Both the position numbers and the translations under genes were made by a program. DNA of 45,408 bases from RGIG8748 sp045646525 (GTDB taxonomy: Bacteria; Bacillota; Clostridia; UMGS1810): the NCBI GenBank assembly GCA_045646525.1, contig JAZRKX010000022.1, positions 1 through 45,408 on the forward strand, read 5' to 3'. Below the pieces are notes generated by a model. That model was not told the DNA's origin. It worked only from the letters and a program-made list of their open reading frames with translations, and made no database searches. This document shows positions 39,154 through 45,408 of this stretch, in pieces (the first letter of the stretch is position 1; each line of letters begins with the position of its first letter).

Positions 39154-40194
39154 TTATAAATAGAATGCAGGATTATTTATGCCTGCTTTTTCAGGGAAGC
39201 CCATCATTATATTCATGTTCTGAACTGCCTGACCTGCTGCTCCTTTAAAGAGGTTGTCTATGGCAGAGGATACAACCACTCTTTTTAATCTGTGGTCTAC
39301 CTTAAAGCCTATTTCCACAAAGTTCGAGCCTGCTACATTCTTGGTTTCGGGAAGCATGCCCGGTTTTAGTACTCTTACAAAGTATTCATCCTTGTAGAAG
39401 TCGGCGAAGATTTTGTATATTTCTTCATCTGTCATGTCCTCTTTTAAGTTTGCATAGCTTGTTGCAAGTATGCCCCTCTTTTGCGGTATGAGGTGGGGGG
39501 TAAAGGAAACCATTATTTCCTCACCTGCAGCATGACTAAGCTCCTGCTCAATCTCGGAGGTGTGTCTGTGTGTTGCGATTTTGTATGCCTTGGAATTTTC
39601 GGTACATTCGCAGAAACTGTAGGGGAGCTTTTCTGTTCTTCCAGCACCTGTAACGCCCGATTTTGCATCTATTATTATATTGTCCTTATGTACAACACCA
39701 GCGTTAAGCAAGGGGTAGAGCGAAAGTATAGAACATGTGGTATAACATCCGGGGTTACCCACTATTGTAGCGCTCTTTATCTTTTCTCTGTGGATTTCGC
39801 AGAGTCCGTAAACCGATTTTTCGAGTATTTCGGGTGCGCAATGGGGCTCACCGTACCATTTTTCGTATACTTCCTTGGAATCGTAACGGAAATCACCGCT
39901 AAGGTCTACAATTTTAACACCCTTGTTGTATATTGCAGGTATTACCTCCTTGGATGCACCGTGGGGAAGAGCGGTAAACACCAAATCGCAGTTTTCGGCG
40001 ATATCATCCACATTGAGTTCACAGCATTCCATTTCGCATACATGGCGCAGACTGGGATAGATGTCGGATATTTTCTTACCGACAAAGCTGTGAGATACAA
40101 GTCTTGTTATTTCTACCTCGGGGTGTCCCAAAAGGATTCTTACGGTTTCTATACCTGCATATCCTGTTGCTCCGAGAACTCCAACTTTTAACAT
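39154..40194 (-). CDS. argC: N-acetyl-gamma-glutamyl-phosphate reductase
   Basis: The NADPH-dependent third step of arginine synthesis. The 346-residue protein starts MLKVGVLGATGYAGIETVRILLGHPEVE (nucleotide-binding fold), contains the catalytic cysteine in IVGNPGCYTTCSILSLYPLL, and has THRHTSEIEQELSH and FTPHLIPQKRGIL typical of the family. The ATG at 40194 is preferred (consensus start; SD-like GAAAGAAG upstream); an ATG at 40203 and a longer frame exist. It is the first gene of the argCB operon, with a near-consensus promoter. Confidence 0.95.
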   Translation of the reverse strand: MLKVGVLGATGYAGIETVRILLGHPEVEITRLVSHSFVGKKISDIYPSLRHVCEMECCELNVDDIAENCDLVFTALPHGASKEVIPAIYNKGVKIVDLSGDFRYDSKEVYEKWYGEPHCAPEILEKSVYGLCEIHREKIKSATIVGNPGCYTTCSILSLYPLLNAGVVHKDNIIIDAKSGVTGAGRTEKLPYSFCECTENSKAYKIATHRHTSEIEQELSHAAGEEIMVSFTPHLIPQKRGILATSYANLKEDMTDEEIYKIFADFYKDEYFVRVLKPGMLPETKNVAGSNFVEIGFKVDHRLKRVVVSSAIDNLFKGAAGQAVQNMNIMMGFPEKAGINNPAFYL

Positions 40195-40250
40195 TCTGGT
40201 CATCTTCTTTCTATTATATATGTAATTTTCTACAAATAAAACCATTATAG

Positions 40251-40279
40251 ATTATAGTACAAAGCCATTGGTTTGTCAA
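40251..40279 (-). promoter_or_regulatory. argCB promoter
   Basis: Minus-strand TTGACA (40274-40279) and TATAAT (40251-40256) have 17-bp spacing. The -35 is shared with an inverted repeat that extends towards the divergent recD2 promoter (AATACT-TTGT-AGTATT between them). Confidence 0.9.
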
Positions 40280-40296
40280 ATACTTTGTAGTATTTC

Positions 40297-40325
40297 TTGA
40301 CACTTGTTTTTAATGTAGGTATAAT
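40297..40325 (+). promoter_or_regulatory. recD2 operon promoter
   Basis: TTGACA (40297-40302) and TATAAT (40320-40325) have 17-bp spacing. Its -35 and that of argC are only 17 bp apart and divergent. Confidence 0.9.
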
Positions 40326-40357
40326 GTTAGTATCCTTTTATATTGGGAGGTGATGTC

Positions 40358-42580
40358 TTGAACGCTCACGAAACCGTACACGGCGAAGTTGTACATATTA
40401 TATATTCCAACGATGAGAACAGTTATAAAGTAATGGAGATGGAAAACGACAAAGAGAGTTTTATTGCCGTAGGATATTTTCATGCCGTAGCCGAGGGCGA
40501 GAGCCTTAAGCTTTCGGGTAAATGGACAAGCCATCCCACATACGGTGACCAGTTCAAGGCAGAGATGTTCGAAAAAATCCTCCCCGCCACAAGAGAATCT
40601 ATAGAGAGGTATCTCGCTTCGGGTATCATAAAGGGTATCCGTAAGGCAACCGCCACAAAGCTTGTAGAAAAGTTTGGCGAGGACACATTGAACGTTCTTG
40701 AAACAGAGCCGCATCGTATAGCGGAAATCAAGGGTATCAGTTTAACCGGTGCAGTTAAGATGCAGGAGAGCTATCTTGCACAGCTCGGCTCCACATCCCT
40801 TGTTATGTTTTTGCAGGAGTGCGGCATATCGGTACGAGCCGCCGCAACCATATATAAAAAGTTCGGTGCCGCCGCAATAGATATAATAAAAACCAATCCG
40901 TATATTCTGTGCGAAGAAATAGAGGGCATAGGATTTAAGACGGCAGACGGCATTGCTCAAAGACTCGATATATCCTGTGACAATATAAACCGTGTCCGCG
41001 CAGGTGTACTATACACCCTTAAATACAATACACAGTTCGGGCACACATATCTTCCCGAGGAAATCCTCATAAATGCCTCTTCGTCACTTCTTGGTGTAGA
41101 CGGGGAGGATGTGCGTATAGCCATAGATAAGCTTGTCGGCGCAGGTATGCTTCATCGTGCTTCGGGCGGTGGCGGAGATAACATATATATCTACTCTCAC
41201 TATCTGTGCGAGGGTTATGTGGCATCCAAAATATGCGAGCTCAGTGAATATAAATATAAGTACAAAACTGCAGATATAGAAAAACAGCTTGATATTATAG
41301 AAAAGAAGCACAAGATACAGTTTGCCCATCTTCAGCGTCAGGCGGTTATAAGCGCCATGCAAAACGGTGTAATGGTTATAACGGGCGGTCCCGGTACAGG
41401 CAAAACTACTATTATAAATGCAATAATAGACATAATGAAATCCAACGGTCTTACCGTATCTCTTGCCGCACCCACAGGCAGAGCTGCCAAGAGAATGACG
41501 CAGGTGTGCTCGCTTGAGGCAAAGACAATACACAGACTTCTTGAAGCAAGCTTCCATTCGGAAGATGGCGAAACTCAGTTTATGGTAAACGAGACCTCGC
41601 CTATAGAGAGCGATGTTGTCATAGTAGACGAGATGTCTATGGTAGACATTGTGCTTGCCAACCATCTTTTAAAGGCAATAAGCGTAGGCACAAGACTCAT
41701 AATGGTGGGCGATATAAATCAGCTTCCGTCTGTAGGACCGGGCAATGTGCTGAGGGACATCATAGAAAGCGGCAGGGTAGAGGTAATACGCCTTACCGAA
41801 ATTTTCAGACAGGCGCAAAAAAGTCTTATAGTAACCAATGCCCATGGTATAAATGAGGGCAGATACCCCGTACTCACCGCCAAGGATAAGGATTTTTTCT
41901 TTGCGGATATCCCGTCGGGAGCAGACGGAGTTAGGTATATTGCATCGCTTTGTTCGGATAAGCTTCCAAGAGCATACGGTATTACAAGCTTTGATGTTCA
42001 GGTGCTTTCCCCGTCAAAAAAGGGCATAGCGGGGGTAAACAATCTCAATGATATTTTAAGAGAGGTATTAAACCCCGCAGCCAAGGGCAAAAAAGAGCAT
42101 GACTTCGGCTTTCGCCTTTTCCGCGAGGGCGACAAGGTAATGCAGATACGCAACAACTACGATATACGCTGGGAGGATGTTACCACTACCAGACTGGGCA
42201 ACGGAGTTTTTAACGGCGATGTGGGTACCATAACTTCCATAAGAAACGATATAAAAACCATAACAGTTATGTACGATGAGCGCAAGGTAGTGTATGAGTT
42301 CAAGGATATTTCCGAGGAAATAGAGCTTGCCTACTGTGTTACAATACACAAAAGTCAGGGCAGTGGATTTCCTGTGGTGGTAATACCCATGTACGATGCG
42401 CCCCATATGCTCATAAACCGCAACCTGCTCTATACAGGCGTTACAAGAGCCAAAAGTCTTGTTGTGCTTGTGGGCAGAGAAGAGATTGTGCACAAGATGG
42501 TCGATAACAACAGAGAGGACAAACGCTATTCGGGACTTTGCAAGAGGCTTAAGGAATATGAAGGAATTATCCGTTTTTAA
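40358..42580 (+). CDS. recD2: RecD2-type ATP-dependent DNA helicase
   Basis: A 740-residue RecD2-type 5'-3' superfamily-1 helicase acting in DNA repair. It has an N-terminal OB-like domain (EVVHIIYSNDENSYKVMEME), helix-hairpin-helix repeats (YLASGIIKGIRKATATKLVEKFG; YILCEEIEGIGFKTADGIAQRL), Walker A GGPGTGKTT near residue 343, Walker B VIVDEMSMVD near 420, MVGDINQLPSVGPGNVL, and the C-terminal UvrD-like fold with VTIHKSQGSGFPVVVIP and LLYTGVTRAKSLVVLV. TTG at 40358 is chosen as start: GGGAGGTGAT lies 6 bases before it. Unlike RecD of RecBCD, no recBC genes are nearby. The comF start lies within its 3' end. Confidence 0.94.
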   Translation: MNAHETVHGEVVHIIYSNDENSYKVMEMENDKESFIAVGYFHAVAEGESLKLSGKWTSHPTYGDQFKAEMFEKILPATRESIERYLASGIIKGIRKATATKLVEKFGEDTLNVLETEPHRIAEIKGISLTGAVKMQESYLAQLGSTSLVMFLQECGISVRAAATIYKKFGAAAIDIIKTNPYILCEEIEGIGFKTADGIAQRLDISCDNINRVRAGVLYTLKYNTQFGHTYLPEEILINASSSLLGVDGEDVRIAIDKLVGAGMLHRASGGGGDNIYIYSHYLCEGYVASKICELSEYKYKYKTADIEKQLDIIEKKHKIQFAHLQRQAVISAMQNGVMVITGGPGTGKTTIINAIIDIMKSNGLTVSLAAPTGRAAKRMTQVCSLEAKTIHRLLEASFHSEDGETQFMVNETSPIESDVVIVDEMSMVDIVLANHLLKAISVGTRLIMVGDINQLPSVGPGNVLRDIIESGRVEVIRLTEIFRQAQKSLIVTNAHGINEGRYPVLTAKDKDFFFADIPSGADGVRYIASLCSDKLPRAYGITSFDVQVLSPSKKGIAGVNNLNDILREVLNPAAKGKKEHDFGFRLFREGDKVMQIRNNYDIRWEDVTTTRLGNGVFNGDVGTITSIRNDIKTITVMYDERKVVYEFKDISEEIELAYCVTIHKSQGSGFPVVVIPMYDAPHMLINRNLLYTGVTRAKSLVVLVGREEIVHKMVDNNREDKRYSGLCKRLKEYEGIIRF

Positions 42581-43220
42581 AACCATATTAAATACCATAC
42601 TGGATTTTATATATCCAAGGCATTGTGCTCTTTGCGGAAAGGTACTGTGGCATTACGGTGATTCGGCAGTTTGTGTAAAATGCTCACAAACATCACGCGT
42701 ATGCAAAACCGTTCGCGATGACAGATATTACTTTGACGAAGCCATAGGCGTAATTAAGTACCACGGCAACGCCAAGGAAGCTATGCTTAGATACAAATTC
42801 AAATCCGTAAAGTACTACGCCAAAGCATACGCACGCATTATGGATGAGTCTACGGGAGACAGACCGTATCTTCGGGATGCCGTCATGTGCTGTGTACCCG
42901 TTTCAAAGCGCAGAAAGAGAGACTACAGTCAGACTAAGGTGCTCGCAGAGGAGCTTTCGCATCTGTGGGGTTCTCATTTTGTGCCCGACCTTTTGTACCG
43001 TTCCAAGCCTGTAGCACAGCTCAGTAAAATGAAGCTTCCCGAAAGAAGGTTCTACATACAGGATACCATAGACCTCAATCCCGCATGTGATGTATACGGA
43101 AAGGACATACTTGTAATAGACGATATCTACACAAGCGGAACAACGGCAAACGAATGTGCAAGAATACTTAAAATGTACGGAGCAGAGCGTGTATTTGTGC
43201 TTTGTCCGTGTTATGACTGA
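42558..43220 (+). CDS. comFC: ComF family phosphoribosyltransferase-like protein
   Basis: A 220-residue ComF-type protein, part of DNA uptake/transformation machinery in competent bacteria but also widespread without competence. It has a zinc-binding N-terminus (PRHCALCGKVLWHYGDSAVCVKC), then the segment FDEAIGVIKYHGNAKEAMLRYKFK, the CVPVSKRRKRDYSQTKVLAEEL region, and the phosphoribosyltransferase motif DILVIDDIYTSGTTANECA. The ATG at 42558 has AAGGAAT just upstream and overlaps recD2 by 23 bases. RecD2 and ComF adjacency suits DNA processing or uptake. Confidence 0.92.
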   Translation: MKELSVFKTILNTILDFIYPRHCALCGKVLWHYGDSAVCVKCSQTSRVCKTVRDDRYYFDEAIGVIKYHGNAKEAMLRYKFKSVKYYAKAYARIMDESTGDRPYLRDAVMCCVPVSKRRKRDYSQTKVLAEELSHLWGSHFVPDLLYRSKPVAQLSKMKLPERRFYIQDTIDLNPACDVYGKDILVIDDIYTSGTTANECARILKMYGAERVFVLCPCYD

Positions 43221-43238
43221 TAAAGGAAAATTAATACC

Positions 43239-45152
43239 ATGGCATTACAAGCAGAAAACATTACAAAAGCATACGGTACAGATATAATATTAAACAAGGT
43301 TTCGCTTAATGCAACCGACAACGAGAGAATAGGTCTTATAGGCGCCAATGGTGCAGGTAAGTCTACGCTCTTAAAGATTATAGCGGGCGAGCTTTCTTTT
43401 GATGATGGCAGAATTCTGACCCCCAAGGATTGCAGAATAGGATTTTTGAGGCAGGATTGTGTCCTCGAAGGACAGAGTACCATCTATGAGTACATGATGG
43501 CGGCATTTGAGAGCCTTGTTGCTTTGGAGACGGAGCTTCGTGTATTGGAAGAGCGCATGGCTCTCGGCGATAGTGACATAGAACACGAAAAGATACTGCG
43601 TGACTACGGATTAAAAAGCGAGCTTTTTGAGAAAAGAGGCGGTTTTGATATCAAAACCCGCATAAATACCGTTCTTACAGGCATGGGCTTTGATAAATTC
43701 GATAAGGGTATGCGCATATGCAATCTGTCGGGCGGGGAGAAAACCAAGCTTTCTCTTGCAAGGCTTCTTGCCGAAAGTCCCGAGGTTTTGCTTTTAGACG
43801 AGCCAACAAACCACCTTGATTTTAAAACTATGCAATGGCTTGAGGGATATCTCAAAAGCTATAAAGGAATAATAATAACCGTATCGCACGACAGATATTT
43901 TCTCGATTCTCTTGTTGATACAATATATGAAATAGAGCACCATGCAATAACCCGCTATACGGGCAACTACTCAAAGTATCTTGTTTTAAAAAAGCAAAAC
44001 GAGGAAATAGAATTAAAGCACTATAACGCACGCGTAGAAGAAGCCAAAAGACTCGAGGACTATGTGGCACGGAACATTGTGCGCGCATCAACCTCAAAAA
44101 TGGCAAAAAGCCGTCAGAAAGCACTAGAAAAGATGGATATAGGCGAAAAGCCCGTGTCCTTAACCGAGTCGTGCCGTTTTAAGTTCGATACGGTATACCG
44201 CTCGTACAACGATGTTCTCACCGTAGACGGTGTGGAGATAAGTGTTCCCAAGGCAGGTATATTAACACCGCTTTCCCGCAATATAAATATAGAAGTCAAG
44301 CGCGGAGAAAAGGCGGCAATAATAGGTGCCAACGGCATAGGTAAGTCCACGCTTTTAAAAACGGTCCTCGGAAGACATGAGTTTTTCTCGGGCGATATAG
44401 AAATAGGCAGAAATACTCAAATAAGCTACTATGACCAGGAACAAGCACAGCTTACCGACAGTAAAACTGTATTTATGGAGATAAGCGACCGCTTTCCGCT
44501 TATGGACGAAGTGGATATACGCACCAGACTCAGCACCGTGCTTTTTAAGGACGAAGATGTGTTCAAAACTGTCGGCGATTTAAGCGGTGGCGAAAGAGCA
44601 CGCCTTATGCTTCTTATTATAATGATGGAAAAACCGAACTTTCTCATATTGGACGAGCCCACAAACCACTTAGACCTTCCCGCCAAGGAAGCACTTGATG
44701 AAGCTATAGCGCAGTATGAGGGTACAGTTCTATTTGTATCTCACGACAGATACTTTCTCAATAAGACCGCAGATGTCATATTCGAGCTTACGGAAAACGG
44801 CATAAACTCATACAGAGGCAACTACGATGATTATATAAAGCGCTTTTCGGAAGAAGTAAATAAGTCCTCACAGACAAAGCCGTCCGAGAAGAAAGGCGCC
44901 ATGGATTATTCCGATGCCAAAAAGCTCCAGTCGCAGATACGTTCATTAGAAAAGAAGATTGCCGCATCCGAGGAGAAAATATCTCTTTTCGAAAATCAGA
45001 TACAAGAGCTGGAAGCAGAGCTTCAAAGCTGCGGCGCGGATTTTGAGAAAGCCAAACAAATCTACGAAGAAACCGAGCGCCTCAAGGCTGAACTTGACAG
45101 CACATATGAAAGCTGGAATACCTACAGCGAAGAGCTCAGCGAACTGGTGTAG
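43239..45152 (+). CDS. ABC-F family ATPase (ribosome-associated)
   Basis: A 637-residue soluble protein with two ABC domains and no membrane spans. Domain 1: GANGAGKSTLL (about residue 34), LSGGEKTKLSLARLL, LLLDEPTNHLD. Domain 2: GANGIGKSTLL (about 365), LSGGERARLMLLI, LILDEPTNHLD. Between them is the cross-linker helix region (NEEIELKHYNARVEEAKRLEDYVARN). The C-terminal coiled coil (KKLQSQIRSLEKKIAASEEKISLFENQIQEL) is typical of Uup/YdiF-like members. Such proteins act at the ribosome, as translation factors or antibiotic-protection proteins. It lies 18 bases after comF. Confidence 0.92.
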   Translation: MALQAENITKAYGTDIILNKVSLNATDNERIGLIGANGAGKSTLLKIIAGELSFDDGRILTPKDCRIGFLRQDCVLEGQSTIYEYMMAAFESLVALETELRVLEERMALGDSDIEHEKILRDYGLKSELFEKRGGFDIKTRINTVLTGMGFDKFDKGMRICNLSGGEKTKLSLARLLAESPEVLLLDEPTNHLDFKTMQWLEGYLKSYKGIIITVSHDRYFLDSLVDTIYEIEHHAITRYTGNYSKYLVLKKQNEEIELKHYNARVEEAKRLEDYVARNIVRASTSKMAKSRQKALEKMDIGEKPVSLTESCRFKFDTVYRSYNDVLTVDGVEISVPKAGILTPLSRNINIEVKRGEKAAIIGANGIGKSTLLKTVLGRHEFFSGDIEIGRNTQISYYDQEQAQLTDSKTVFMEISDRFPLMDEVDIRTRLSTVLFKDEDVFKTVGDLSGGERARLMLLIIMMEKPNFLILDEPTNHLDLPAKEALDEAIAQYEGTVLFVSHDRYFLNKTADVIFELTENGINSYRGNYDDYIKRFSEEVNKSSQTKPSEKKGAMDYSDAKKLQSQIRSLEKKIAASEEKISLFENQIQELEAELQSCGADFEKAKQIYEETERLKAELDSTYESWNTYSEELSELV

Positions 45153-45181
45153 GAAAATATCAAAAAAATTTTAAAAAAGTG

Positions 45182-45210
45182 TTGACAACAGGGGATTCAT
45201 ATGATATATT
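45182..45210 (+). promoter_or_regulatory. Promoter P1 of the downstream operon (probable rRNA)
   Basis: TTGACA (45182-45187) and TATATT (45205-45210) have 17-bp spacing. It sits in an AT-rich context closely resembling P2 (GTGTTGACA preceded by an A-rich/T-rich tract). Confidence 0.8.
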
Positions 45211-45276
45211 AGTAAAGCACCGCAAATGAGGGCAAAAATCAAACGAAAATTTTTTAAAAGTTTTTTAAAAAAAGTG

Positions 45277-45305
45277 TTGACAAAGCTTTCAAAGTGTGGT
45301 ATCAT
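45277..45305 (+). promoter_or_regulatory. Promoter P2 of the downstream operon (probable rRNA)
   Basis: TTGACA (45277-45282) and TATCAT (45300-45305) have 17-bp spacing. It follows the same TTTTTTAAAAAAAGTG context that precedes P1, which could be an UP element or a duplicated promoter. Confidence 0.8.
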
Positions 45306-45311
45306 AATCAA

Positions 45312-45381
45312 GTCGCTTGCGTGAGACACTTACTTAAGCGACACAGAAAATGAGCATAACTCATTTTCGCTTGGTCTTTGA
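45312..45381 (+). promoter_or_regulatory. rRNA-type leader with boxA-like element
   Basis: Two hairpins (GTCGCTT/AAGCGAC 45312-45342; GAAAATGAG/CTCATTTTC 45346-45368) precede TGGTCTTTGA (45372-45381), which resembles boxA. A CTTTGAAAA-AACAG context is usual just before a 16S rRNA gene in Firmicutes. The rRNA itself would begin beyond the window. Confidence 0.7.
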
Positions 45382-45408
45382 AAAATGAACAGCATATTTA
45401 AAGTAATG

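Overview
The window looks like chromosome from an anaerobic, probably spore-forming member of the Firmicutes, class Clostridia. Moderate-to-low GC, strong AGGAGG-type ribosome sites, the alr-endoAI-endoA gene order known from Bacillus, YunB and SpoVG, ferredoxin-linked enzymes (NfnAB, Kor/Vor) and O2/peroxide defence by rubrerythrin, rubredoxin and a flavodiiron protein all point there. I cannot place it to genus. Almost every gene is an ordinary chromosomal gene; accessory-looking DNA is confined to about 36.5-38.2 kb.

Layout. 0-4.5 kb: 3' end of tuf, gdhA (minus strand), nfnAB. 4.5-8.7 kb (minus): rubrerythrin, then rubredoxin-fprA-trxA-trxB, and a ZIP metal transporter. 8.7-11.9 kb (minus): a GntR/YtrA-type regulator, ABC ATPase and ABC-2 permease operon with an operator-like palindrome over its promoter. 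12-15.7 kb: an AlaX-type Ala-tRNA editing protein, divergent from a DUF975 membrane protein and a secreted SLH/PstS-like protein. 15.9-20.4 kb: an Lrp regulator followed by the three-subunit proton-translocating transhydrogenase; its PntB carries three tandem NADP(H)-binding domains instead of one. 20.6-24.8 kb: an Rrf2 regulator, convergent with an operon encoding an RseC-like protein, a P-loop ATPase and a four-subunit 2-oxoacid:ferredoxin oxidoreductase. 24.9-30 kb: a Na+/Ca2+-exchanger family protein, a CpsB/C/D polysaccharide-regulation module, UDP-GlcNAc 2-epimerase and a VanZ protein. 30-36.4 kb: mscL, spoVG, murC, a secreted protein, the EndoA/EndoAI toxin-antitoxin pair, alr, an AcpS-NnrD fusion and a two-TM protein. 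36.5-38.2 kb: two abutting elements with long terminal inverted repeats, yunB, an AraC-family remnant and a hairpin-rich stretch. 38.2-45.2 kb: argB/argC (minus), divergent from recD2, comF and an ABC-F ATPase. The last 230 bases hold two tandem strong promoters and a boxA-like leader typical of an rRNA operon that would start just outside the window.

How the genes fit together. Several encode enzymes that exchange electrons among ferredoxin, NADH and NADPH: NfnAB, PntAA/AB/B, Kor/Vor, GdhA and TrxB. The most unusual single observation is the transhydrogenase beta subunit of 813 residues with three near-identical but synonymously diverged domain III copies joined by Ala/Glu/Lys/Pro-rich linkers. 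Other notable items are the AcpS-NnrD fusion, the SLH-PstS architecture, the Tyr-Gly tail of the CpsD kinase, and the paired inverted-repeat elements immediately upstream of yunB.
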